Positions 34,752 to 46,200 of a stretch of DNA of 64,000 nucleotides are shown piece after piece. A program made the translations under genes and the position numbers. The notes under the pieces are model-generated. The model did not search any database. It was not told the DNA's origin and worked only from the letters and a program-made list of their open reading frames with translations. Within the stretch, counting starts at the first letter, position 1. Each line of letters starts with the position of its first letter. This stretch comes from Xylogone sp. PMI_703 (Eukaryota > Ascomycota > Leotiomycetes): contig JAJTUQ010000006.1 of NCBI GenBank assembly GCA_021399445.1, forward strand, positions 1,922,001 to 1,986,000. Direction: 5' to 3'.

Positions 34752-37700
34752 TTACTCGGTCTTGCCTCCCTTCTTCAGCAGGTGCTTGACGACGGCCTTG
34801 TGCCCTCTCTCGGCGGCCCATGACAATGGCGTCCGTCCGTGCCCATCCTTGGAGTTGACATCAACTCCATCCTTTGCAAGTAGTAGCTGGACCACGGCCT
34901 CATGCCCGTTCTCTGCTGCTAGTGACAGTGGTGTCCGTCCCTTATCGTCCATAACATTCACGTTAACCCCATCTTTCTCGAGTAGCAGTTGTACCACCAT
35001 TTCACGATTTTTTTCTGCTGCCCACAACAACAACGTCCGCCCATATAAATATGTAGCGTCCACGTCAACTCTATGGCTCGCAAGCAACAGCCTGATTACC
35101 CCCTTGTGCCCTTTTAGCGCCGCCCACGATAATGGCGTCCATCCAAACTTATCTTTGACATTCACGTCGACTCCGTTGTTGGCGAGCAACAGTTGCACTG
35201 TTGCCTCATGCCCTTTTTTGACAGCCCAAAATATTGGTGATAAGTGCTGTTGCATGGTCCACGAGAATAGTATCTGGCCACTACTATCTGCCATATATGG
35301 GTCAACTCCATATTTAGTAAGCAATAGCTTGACTACCGCCTTGTTCCTGTTCCGTGCCGCTCGTGACAACGGTGTCCGCCCATCGTTATCCTTAGACTCC
35401 ATATCAACACCGTCCGTTGCAAGCAACAGCCGGACCACCTCCTCACATCCATTCCTTATAGCGCCCGATAGTGGTGTCTCACCTCTGAGAGTACTCCTGG
35501 CATTCACATCGACTCCGTCGTTCGCAAGCAACAATAGCACTACCGCCTCTTGCCCCTTCTCTGCCGCAAACAACAGTGGTGTCTGGCCATATACATCCTT
35601 AGAGTTAACGTTGACTATATCTTGTGCAAGCAGCTGTTGCACTACTGCCTCTCGCCCATCCTCTGCTGCATATGATAATGGTGTCCGTTCATATGAGTCT
35701 TTAGACTCAGCATTAACTTTATCCTCTACAAGTAACAGTTGCACTACCGCCTCTCGCCCCTTCTCTGCCGCATATGATAATGGCGTCCGTCCGCCAAGAT
35801 CCTTAGAATCAGCATCAACTTCATCCTTCATCATAAGTAGTAATTGCACTACTGCCTCCTGCCCATTCCTTGCTGCATATAATAGAGGTGTCCGTCCATG
35901 CAAATCTTTAGAGTTAACATTAACTCTATCCTTTGCAAGTAACAACTCTACTATAGTCTTATGTCCATTTGCGGCTGCATACGACAGTGGCGTTCGTCTA
36001 TTCTTATTCTGAACTACCGCCTCATGCCCATTCTTTTCTGTATACAACAATGGCGTCCGGCCGTATATAACATCTTTTGACTCAGTCTCAGCGTCCCTGT
36101 CGAGTAAATGCTTGACGACAGCTTCATGTCCATTCCCTGCCGCCCATGATAGTGGTGTCCGGCCATATTTAGCATCTTCTGATTCAATCTCAGCTCCCCT
36201 GTCAAGCAGATGCTTGACGACAGCTTCATGTCCATTCCCTGCCGCCCATAATAATGGTGTCCGGCCGTATACAACATCTTCTGATTCAATCTCAGCTCCC
36301 CTGTCGAGTAGATGCTTGACGACAGCTTCATGTCCATTCTCTGCTGTCCATGATAATGGTGTCCGGCCATATTTAGCATCTTTTGATTCAATCTCAGCTC
36401 CCCTGTCGAGTAGATGCTTGACGACAGCTTCATGTCCATTCCATGCCGCCCATAATAACGGTGTCCGGTCTAATTTTTCAACTAGGTCTCGGCTCTCTTT
36501 TCGAGGAAATGCTGTACTATGGCCTTGTATACGGTCTGAACTAACTAACCTAATAGCTTTCGAGTTGATCTCGGCTCCCTTGTCGAGCAGATGCTTAACG
36601 ACAGCTTCGTGCCCATTCTTTACCGCATATAATAATGGTGTCCGCTCTTTTTCATCTTTAGAGTCAACTTTAACTATGTCATACATAAGCAGTAACTGCA
36701 CTATAGCGTGGTGCCCATTCCTTGCCGCATACGATAACGGCGTCCGTCCGCCTGAATCTTTAGAGTCGGCCTTGACTCCATCCTTCCCGAGCAGTAGCTG
36801 CACTACCGCTTCATGCCCGTTCTCTACCGCCCACGACAGCGCCGTCCGGCCGTCTCTATCTGTAAGATCTGGAGCTTGCCCCTTTTCAAGTAAGCCTATT
36901 ATCGCGTCCTTTAGTCCGAAGTATGCTGCAATGTGTACTCCTGTCATTTGCGTTGGCTCATTTATTCCGTAGATTCTAGAGGCCATCATCGCCTGGCTGC
37001 AGCCAGAGACCATAGCTTCATTACTGAGAAGATCCAGAATCAATTCTAATACCTTGACTTGAGCTTTTTCGTCGGCAATTTCCATGGCATGATGTCCCCA
37101 GTTGCGTGCCGCATAGTCGTAGAGCTGATTTGATCGTAGCCGTTCCTTAAACTCCTTGTTTGTTCGACAAACCCCGCTCTCAAAGATAGAATACGAGAGG
37201 TATGTGGTGCAAATTACGGCGATATCAGCTATTGCATCTGGAAACCACATTCCTTGTGTTTTTTCGAAGTATTCTTGCGTAGTATAGTGGACCAACCGGA
37301 TAATATTGCTTTCTTCGTCGACCGTGACCAATCCAGCACACACAGATCGTACGACCGTAGCGGTCGGGATGTAGTCCCCATCGAAGTACTTGATGCACGG
37401 TCTAACCGCGAGGGCATGTCGAAGTTCCAGGGTAGAAAGCGACCTTTTAGCATGGACAATCCATGCCAGAGTCTGCTTCGCGAGTTTTCGGTAGCCCTCC
37501 CCTTGGCTTTCAATCCTCTGCATCGCCAGCTCGTAAGTCTCATCCAAGCCACCTACTCCCTTAGCAAGACTCCGCAAGGCTTGCTTAATATCTCCTTTCG
37601 TAGGTAGGCTCAGAAGGGTGTTCATGTGCAGCTCGGCAAGTAGGAACCTGAAACTCTTTGTAAATTTAACTATGGATTAGTCGACTGGGTGACATACATT

Positions 37701-39722
37701 CCATCCGCGGCTTTGATTATTCCCGCCACAGCCATCTCTTGAATATTGTCATCAAAAATGTCTGGCTGTTGGAGAACCATTCGCCCCTTGAGATAAGTTT
37801 CCAGATCTTCATTAGTCGCATGGATTATTAGACGTAAGGCTCCATCAAACGACTTCGAAATTTCATCGCTTATCCGGGAAGTAGCAAATATGCTTATTGC
37901 AGACTTTGATTGGAGGTTAAAGATTTCTGATAGAAGTGTATTTCGGCACCTACCGGCTGCGCATTCATCTAGAGCATCGATAATGATGAAAATTCTTGTG
38001 TAAATGGTAGTGACAGATTGTAAAACTGTGAAAATCTCGTTGGATGATGGTCGCGTCTGTTTCTCTTTATGGTGGTTGTGAAGCTGTTTCATACTATCGG
38101 GCATAGAAGGCTGTCCCTGTAGTAACTGCTTCAAAAGACTCATGCGGAAATGTTCAAGCGTTTGCTCGTGCTGTCGACGGAAATTACAATAGAAATACAC
38201 GATACCTACATTAGAGCCCTTCGGGAAGTTGGTCTCAAGGAAGTCGACCACGATAGATGTAATCATTGTCTTGCCTGCTCCGGGAATGCCTGGACAGAAT
38301 AACGTCTGCCTACTATCCTGCAACCACGCTTGGAACTCCGCTGAGCCCAGGAGCCATTGGCCAGTTCTGGCTTGTCGTCTCCCGATGTAGTCACTTTGCT
38401 GTGGGCCGTAGTCAATTTCCGTGAGCCAGTTTAGAATTTCCTTATGTTCTTGAGTGCGCTGGCGATGGATAATTTGGTCCGTCTTTCTAAATGTTGCTGA
38501 TACTTGTCCTTGGATATCTGCCAGAGCTTTGCCTAGTTAGTAATTTAAGCAGGATAATCATTATGTAGCGATTTTCGTCTGATGAGAAAGGCTACAGCAG
38601 CTTACATCCAGATAGGGCGTCGGAAGTCTCTTGTTTCATGCTGAATTCCAGCTTATCCTTGGTAACTAATCAGAATCAATACTACTTACTTATTTCCATC
38701 TTCTCAACCCATGACGGCATTATGGTCACCCTTCTAGGCTTCAAAATATGAAGAAGCTCTCTCGCATATGCTGCAGCCGTGAGCGCCGCATACTTGTGCC
38801 AATCATCATTTTTGTGCGAATCTGAATAATCACAGATCCCTCGAATCACGAGACAGGGGAAGTTGTTCATCAAGCCGCCAGCTTCCATCTCAAAGCATAA
38901 GATGTTCAGTTCTGGATCTTGAGCATATTTGTCCCTTTCTTTGGCATTTTTCATGACCGAATTGGCGGATGCGATGATACCATGGTGGATAGCAACTTCA
39001 CGACTACTTTCACGTGGTAAGCGCTCCTCCAATCCATCGGCCTTGCAACTCGTGCAGTTCTTTCCACCCTTATGTTCGTAGTCAGCACGATACAATCGAT
39101 CATCAGGAGGACGTTGGTAGCCAGGCATGTCACCCATCAGTTTCAAGTGTTCAGAGATTCTGTCCGGCTTCCTAGGGTCATTGTGACGCCGTTGCATCTC
39201 TGGAATAACTCCTAAGAGCACCTCTGGAGGAGCGTTCAACTGGCTGGTTCGCTGGAATCGGCCATCTGACAACCGTTTCCCGAAATCGTATTGTACAACA
39301 CCTCCGAGCCCGTCCTGTGGTACACTGACCACGACGTCACCAAGCCGAATATCTCTCTCCCGCGTCGGGGCGCCCCCCCCAATACCCACCATTAAGGCGA
39401 ATCTCAAGTTGGGAAACGATCGGACCATGTCCCTGGCGACGCGAGCAGCAGAGCTGGTGCCGTATCGACCGTTTGGCAGGCACCCAATAACTACATTATG
39501 TCTGCTCACACAACCGAACGCGTACGTATTGTTATCATTTACCTCACTCGTCTCCGGGCCATCGAATTCAACATCCAGCATTCGGCAGGCAGCCTCGTAC
39601 TCTTCTTGCAGTGCGCATATCCAACCAATTGTATAGTCTTCAATGGTAGGTTCTGGCATTGCGGTTTTAGAGGTCAGCTCCGTCGATGGAATAACAGTAG
39701 CGCTAGAGGCAGAAGTTGACAT
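34752..39722 (-). CDS. NOD-like receptor: PNP_UDP-type effector, NACHT ATPase, about 21 ankyrin repeats
   Basis: About 1,600 aa with the classic fungal NLR plan. N-terminal nucleoside-phosphorylase-like effector (39722-38690): YTIGWICALQEEYEAACRML, MVGIGGGAP, DIRLGDVVVSVP, CFEMEAGGLMNNFP and GICDYSDSHKND, so the purine-site Glu and Asp are kept. A linker follows (GPQQSDYIGRRQARTGQWLL). NACHT: Walker A CPGIPGAGKTMI, Walker B RIFIIIDALDECA, sensor-like ISIFATSRIS. Intron 37648-37697 joins AADGM to FLLAELHMNTLLSL. A winged-helix-like region comes next (LSTLELRHALAV, LVHYTTQEYF), then about 21 ankyrin repeats to the end. Introns: 38533-38605, 37648-37697 and a small, unresolved one near 38650-38690. 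Such receptors sense ligands with their repeats and oligomerise through NACHT. PNP-type effectors elsewhere act as nucleosidases on ATP or other nucleotides (family knowledge); activity here is inference. An ATG at 39752 is a less likely start. Confidence 0.88.
36111..36520 (-). repeat. Four near-identical 102-bp ankyrin units in the NLR gene
   Basis: The string CTTGACGACAGCTTCATGTC (plus strand) recurs with starts at about 36111, 36213, 36315 and 36417, a constant 102-base period equal to 34 codons. The units differ at only a few bases. Each encodes GHEAVVKHLLDRGAEIES plus a variable stretch ending in YGRTPL. A more divergent unit lies at 36594. A shortened unit with a deletion (VVQNKNRRTPL) lies just 3' of the block at about 36000. 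Confidence 0.85.
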
Positions 39723-41727
39723 CGAGTTGGAATCAGTGAGCCGGATCCGCAAGATCTATAAAGCCCAATATTGATTAGCAGGACCTTGCCGCTGTAAGTA
39801 AGGCTCGGTATCGATATCTAGAACTAGCTCGAAGGAAATAGAAATCTCCAAGATCTCTGCCGGAGCAAGAGAATTATGTTTGTTGAAAAGCAATAGAGCT
39901 CAGCTGGAAGGAGCATAAACAAACAGAGTTGGACTTATTTAACACTTGTTTCAGCCAGCCTCACACTTGAGTGCGGGAACTGAGGCACTCTGATGCAAGA
40001 ATAAATTTGCAGCCTGAAGTCATTAGTGCCTAAGCCACACCACCCCCGGGAGCGCTTGTACAGCCTCCCCCCCGAAATGTACGTCTGGCTCGCCCCACCG
40101 ACGATGATGTTGATGCCTCACTTCGGGAGCATAGGCCAACGGACCACAACCAACAAACGTCACAGCTTGTTGGCAGAATTTCCATAGAATTTGATAGAAA
40201 TCACCTAGAGATATGGTTCCTTATAAGGAAAGCAATATCTCAAGATGGGAAGCAAAGCCAGGTATTAACATTGCCATCAGTGGGGGGAGCTACTTGTAGA
40301 CATACATTTAGGGGGGGAGGCTGTACTATGCATTTCAAGGGGGAGTGATACGTGGCGTTATGGATTGCGGAAAGAACCAACACTACAGAGCGAGTTACAT
40401 GCAGAGAGATAGGCTGTATGCCTACGGTTCACATGATCCTGCCTGCAACACTATGCTGCAGGGAATCTCTGCATTTGATTTCGTTAAAGTTTATCTGCAC
40501 ACTGTGTGCTTGCAAATCTTCATACCATAGTCAGCATATGCGGCTGTAGGCATACTGAGAACCCGTATGTTTGAATTTACCGCCCAGTAAACTGGCATTA
40601 AGGGATCGATGTAGTAGTTCAACATTATACAGTAGTTCTACTTCTATTCAACGGGTCAGTTCATGACAATTGGTTATTGAAAGTCTTGAATGGATCTCCA
40701 CCGCCCTATACGTAGATTAACCAATCAACCACTAGTACAGCCTGTATATTCACGATATCTGCGTGACCGTACTACGTGCTAAGGAGTGCAAATTTATACA
40801 AATTACGCTTCCGAAAGGCATAAGGCTATCGCCAGCCAGTTGCTCGCACCTCCCTGACATTAACGTTAGCGTTGCAGAAGACCGCAGTGACCCGGGACCA
40901 TGCGTTATCATAAGACCTCTTTTCGATGATCAATCCGATCCTAGCAGCCTGGCAAGTAGTACTTAGTAATCAGTTGCCTTTGTTATTGAAGTTCCTTTTT
41001 GTTAAAAGTTAAATTGGAAGTGAGAGATGGGAAGCCGCTTCGAGCAGCGATCAGTTTCTTAAATTTTTGATGACTAAGTTTCAAGAACGCCTCTTGCTAT
41101 CCTCGCCGGTCATATATAGATAGTTTGAAAGAATAATGAGGAGATCTTGTTTAGATCAGAACTTCAAGATTTCGCGGCGTTTCCTTATCTAAATTTTTTG
41201 AGTAGTGCAGCTTGATATCATGTTCATTCTGACAAGGCATGACTTCATGAATTTCTGCCCACGAATAGTCTTTCTCCTTCAATTCGACCGTCGTGTCCTC
41301 ATATACCGTCCTTAGATAACGCATCGCAACTTATTTTGGAGAATCACAAAATCCTCTCATTGACCCTAGCCGTATAGGCATCGCAACAGCTATGGTAAAC
41401 TATGCCATGATAAAGAGTGGGGAAAGCTACTGTATTGCATTATTCCTCCGAAAAGTGAGCGCCAAAATCATCACACCCCCTGCCCTAGGCGGAGGAGGAT
41501 ACTAGATAACATCTTAGCTCAGCCGTCTGTATTTTTTTCCCTTCCCGGCCAAAATGCCTCTCATCACCTGTCATAATACACAAAAACGGTCTGGTCCTTT
41601 CCTATTCATACCAACTAATGCATATAACATGCAGCTAATGCTCACACTTCAAGGCCATCTAGTGGCCTCCGCGGCTGCCAATGCTGTCGTTCTTGGATCC
41701 TGTCCTCTCGGGGAACTGTCAAGGAAG
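39723..41727. other. Intergenic, 2 kb, NLR promoter with inverted-repeat element
   Basis: Holds the promoter of the receptor gene on its left side, the inverted-repeat element at 40058-40326, and otherwise A/T-rich sequence with short meaningless open frames (40345-40549, 40763-40966, 41554-41748). Confidence 0.4.
40029..40350. mobile_element. Short inverted-repeat (MITE-like) element
   Basis: Positions 40058-40085 and 40299-40326 are inverted copies matching at 26 of 28 bases (GTACAGCCTCCCCCCC, then AAATGTA, then GTC). Weaker inverted similarity continues inward for about 40 bases (CCCCACCGA against CCCCCACTGA) and outward to about 40040 and 40345. The 213-base centre has no coding capacity. 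Size and structure fit a non-autonomous DNA transposon or foldback element. Exact ends and target duplication are uncertain. It sits about 300 bases upstream of the NLR start. Confidence 0.7.
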
Positions 41728-42195
41728 TCAGCATTGTATTCCAGATGATGCATGAGGGAGCCTAGGGAAATGTACGTCATGTTTTTGCAGCGTTCCCTTC
41801 TGAATGATCTGCTTTATCACGGCGTCCTCATCACTCGTGCCAAACTCGTCCTTGAGTGCCGCATTGGAAGCTCCATCGAAACCACCCTCGGTGCCATGTC
41901 TGTGCACAATTGTTAGTTCTGAGCCAAAAAATACTTTCATCCCCGGCCATGTGATTGGGTGATGTCACGGTGTGGAAGCGCGGTGGGCGGATGCCGGGAG
42001 GGGCCATATCACGAGAGTACTCAGTCCATACCGGTTTGTGACGAAGATCTTGAACGAGCTCACGACTTGGGCGAGCGGGATGGTTTGGTCGGCTTTCCAG
42101 TTCTCAGTTCTCTCCGTGTCGTCGACGAAGACGACAAAATCATCGTTCTTGCCCTTGTAGTGGACCTTAGGCTTGTTTACTTCTCCGCGAACCAT
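41728..42195 (-). CDS. SBDS-domain small protein, Rtc3-like
   Basis: Exons 42195-42032 and 41899-41728 give 111 aa, the same length as the yeast protein Rtc3/YHR087W. Intron 41900-42031 (GTATGG...GCACAG) joins FKIFVTNR to HGTEGGFDGASN. The N-terminal half has VHYKGKNDDFVVFVDDTE and PLAQVVSSFKIF. The second half has GFDGASNAALKDEFGTSDED and VIKQIIQKGTLQ. This is the single N-terminal domain of the Shwachman-Bodian-Diamond family, linked in yeast to RNA metabolism and stress. No signal or membrane segment is seen; it is cytosolic or nuclear. It is a conserved housekeeping-type gene lying between accessory loci, so it is a useful anchor for synteny. Confidence 0.88.
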
Positions 42196-43032
42196 GATTG
42201 CGGGTTCCGCGAGGTGTGATTGGGGCTGAGATGGTTTGGGAAGAAGTCTTTTGATCTTGGGTAGTTGCAGTTTTAGATAAAGGTAGACTGGGAGGAGTAG
42301 TATTTTCCATGAAAGAAAGTAAGAACAGATCTAGGATCAATGAGGCGAAGTGGTGTAGTTTTGTGGCTCTTGATGTCCTGTAGTGGGCTGACCTGAAGTT
42401 TGCGATGGAGCTCTGGAGCATTTGACGTCATTCTCACAAGGCATTCACGAAGTGATGCGGCGGCCACCGAAAAACTGTATTGTGTGCAAGGCTCGATGAT
42501 TCCCGAATCGCCACTTGCATATTATGTTTGTTCCTCAGAGTCTGACAACCAGCGAGATCCTTTAGAGGTAGTATATAGGCCGAAAAATGCCCAGGCCCGA
42601 AGTAAGTCACTATAAGTGGATTGGCAATATGTCATGTATTACGGACCACCCATTAAAGTACACAACAGCTAAGTTCACACCTTGAATACCCTACTTAGTC
42701 TGTATAAAAAGTAAATATAACTATAACGATTAGCCCAATCCCAAGGCACTAAGTAAATATCATTTAATTTGTTATTATAGTTAGTTACTTGCCTGAGCAA
42801 CGTGATGAATAACTTCCTTTAGATTTCTTCGTAATCTATGGACCTTTTGATGGATCCTGCTCAGTGTTTTACGCAATATGACTTAATTCGTTCACCATCC
42901 TCCCGGAGGTTACATAAACTATAAGCATATATCTAAGGGACTGGATAAGTCCCAACGTATTCACAGGTATAACGAGGCTAAAAATATTACTTATACTCTT
43001 AACAGCAAATTCGGTGTACATTAACATTAGAT
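42196..43032. other. Intergenic, upstream of SBDS-like gene
   Basis: Promoter of the leftward SBDS-like gene followed by increasingly A/T-rich sequence up to the Copia insertion. No gene recognised. Confidence 0.4.
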
Positions 43033-43037
43033 TTCAC

Positions 43038-43267
43038 TGTTAGGAATTATGGGAGCAGAGCATACTGGCGCTCGGTAGCTATGCGATCAGAGTGGAACAA
43101 CTAATAATCCGGTAAGAAAGTATTTAAGGATACAACCCCTTAAATACTAGATAGAAGAATAAACATACAATGTATAAGCCAATATAAGCCTATTCAACCC
43201 TACAATACAGTAATACTTAATAAACCAACACTTCCCTTATATAAGTATAACAATCATAATCTTAACA
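43038..43267 (+). repeat. 5' LTR of the Copia element
   Basis: 230 bp, starts TGTTAGG and ends TTAACA. I count 21 differences from the 3' LTR. All are transitions; 17 are G/A and 4 are C/T on the plus strand. Confidence 0.92.
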
Positions 43268-46200
43268 GGTTATAAGCCCGGACACATGTTGAGGCGTCAC
43301 TAAGAAGAATAGCAGTTAGAACGTATTCACCGTAAGTCTGTCACCAAGGACAGCCAAAATACACATAACTACACAAGTCTCTAGTAAAAGAAAAAGGTTT
43401 ATAGAACATAAATTGAAATTGAGACTAATCAGTTCTAAGTTTTAAAATGGGTAAACGTACGACGAATTGTCGGTTTACAGCAAGTACTTAAAGATCATGG
43501 CCCCTTAATCGGTATCAGACACTTTGACGTGATATTTATTTATTTATCTAAACTTAACAGTCAGTTATAAGTCTCTCTAACCTTGAGTTATAATACGACA
43601 ACTCAAAAGACGACAAAATCTTCATTATCCTTATCTTACCGACATTTGAGAAGATAAACACTGATCATCTTACACACAAACACCCTGCTAATATCCTTAA
43701 CAAAGCGAATTGACAAGAATAGTTTAAACTGATGAGACTTTATTTTAAGGGAGAATCATTAAAATTTATGTTAAACAAGATAATCATAGAATATGCCTAG
43801 ATTCAGAGAACCTCATTATTAATCAATATCTCTGTTATACTAGTAAGTACGAAAATACCCAAGATCATTATTGAAAGTATAACAAAATAACTAAAGAGCT
43901 TAAAAGTAAAAGATAGATTACAAAGTAGATCAAAGGATAATATATAAAATATTAAAAAGTAAAAGAAATATAAAGTTATGTCTACGAAAGTTTTATATAT
44001 AATTTCAATCTGTATTAATATTATAAATAATGAACTAATCTACGACGAATCTGAAACTTAACTAATATAAACAAAGTTATACTCTAAGTATAATAAGTTA
44101 TTACTTTATATTACTTAAAGTGAAATAACTTAACTCACCTTATTTAAGTTAAAGCAAAGTATAACAATCAAAAAAAGATGAATCTGAGTACAAGAGTTAA
44201 AAAGGAAAATTATAAAGATAACCCTTAAACTCAAGGATAACTTTAACATAAAACAAATATTTGAATTCTTTTTTGTAAAACTCTTAGAAAAATATTCAAC
44301 AATTATAACTATAATTAATATACAACCAACACTTGAAATCGTAAACAAAATTAATATTCTCTAAAGATATAAAAAAAAAATCACTAACTCAACAGTACTC
44401 ATTACCCAAGACAAAAAAACACAAAGATCATAAGACAAAAAGAACAGAAGCTCAAGCCAATGAAACAGATATAAAAGTAATTCACCTGACCAGAAAAAAG
44501 TCAAATGTTATTTATATAACAAAAATCATTCTATCAAATATTATAAACTTAAACATAATATAAGAAAATACATTCTTAATCTCAAATCCAAAGATAATAA
44601 ATCATAATACTCTTGGAAGACAATAAAGAAGAATAAAGGCAAAGGTCATTATAAAAAAAATAAATCAAGACAACATTTTCATAATCATATTATTAGTCAC
44701 TTCTCTGAATATAACTTAATATCAAAAACAAAGTCAAACTTTAACGATTTATCCAAGGAGAAAGATGAAGTTACAGGAATATCGAAGAAAACAATATATA
44801 AAATTAAATCTTTTGTCTGAATTACAGACATTAATACTTTTTCACATATAACTAACAACCTTTAATTCTTTAAACAACCAATGACTAATATTAAACATTA
44901 TAGAATAAAAGTTAAAAATAAAAGGTTATATACATAAAAAAAGAAGACCACTAAAATAAAGTTAAAAAATAAAAGTACTATATTATTGTCTGATACTTTA
45001 TTTATTCCGAATTTTAAAACTAATTTATTCTTTAGTCAACATATTTATAAAAAAAGTTTTAATAACTCTTTTGATCTATATATAATATATTTTACTCAAA
45101 AGAATCAAAAGAATTAATACATTAAAACCAAATAACACAGAAAAATATACATTATAAATTCTATCATAAATAAGCCAAAAAAAACAACTTTAGTTAATAA
45201 TATTAAAACGAAGAAAAGATAATCACGATTTAACCCACTTAACGAGAAAAATCAAAATTCTGACAATAACACTGAAACCTCACTTACACTAACACTAAAG
45301 TCAATAAAGAAAGTCATATAACATTATAATTTATAATATAAACAATTTACTCATCTTAAAATAAAGAAAATCTATAACTTACACAAAGTTACTACTTTAA
45401 ACAGACTAATACAAAAACCTATAACTAAAGAACTTTATAAAATCTACGACTTTACTAAGATAAAAAATCATATTAATAAAACATTAAATAAATAAAAAAA
45501 TAAAAAACTTACACTGATCTACGTAAATATATATAGACCATTCCTACCATCAATAAAGAAAGACCAATACTTTACTCAAATTGTTAATAATACTACTTAT
45601 TACATTTAGAACATTCTTACAAAGACAAGAACACATTTAGTCAAAAAACTCAGGACATAAAAAATCTAAATAAAGTACAAAACAAAGAAGAAAGTCAAGG
45701 TCATTAAAACTAATAATATCTCAGAACTATTATCATTATTAAATGAATAAAATATTTTGATCAAGATTTAGGTAAAAACAATAATAAAGTACAAATCAAA
45801 CCAAAATAGTCTAACTAAATAAACAATCCAGACAATTACAACAAATACTCAGACATTACTGAAAGAAGCTAACTTACTACTTAAATTCTAGAATTATACT
45901 GTTAAAACGAATATATACCTAAGAAACCGAATAATATCTAGCCTAACAATTAATAAAAAAGTTATTAACCTATACTAAGCATTCACCAGAGAAATCTTAA
46001 GTATTAATCATATCAGAGTTTTTAAATATAAATATATATTATATGTTAACTAAAAAGAATACCCAAAAGAATCAAGAAAAGATAAACTTATAAATTATGG
46101 ACAAATTATAATATTTATAAAATATAATCCAAACATAACCAAACAATATAAAGTCTATATACTAAACAAAAACTATATTATCAAATCAAACTATATCAGC

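Noticed and set aside
36111..36520. Regular direct repeats suggesting a tandem array such as CRISPR or satellite
   Set aside because: The 102-bp period equals 34 codons and reads as ankyrin units in frame; there are no spacers, and the organism is a fungus.
34762..36972. Long plus-strand open frames (416 and 286 codons) opposite the ankyrin repeats
   Set aside because: They mirror the repeat period of the NLR on the other strand and encode only monotonous Ser/Thr/Ala-rich strings; they are a by-product of repeat codon composition.
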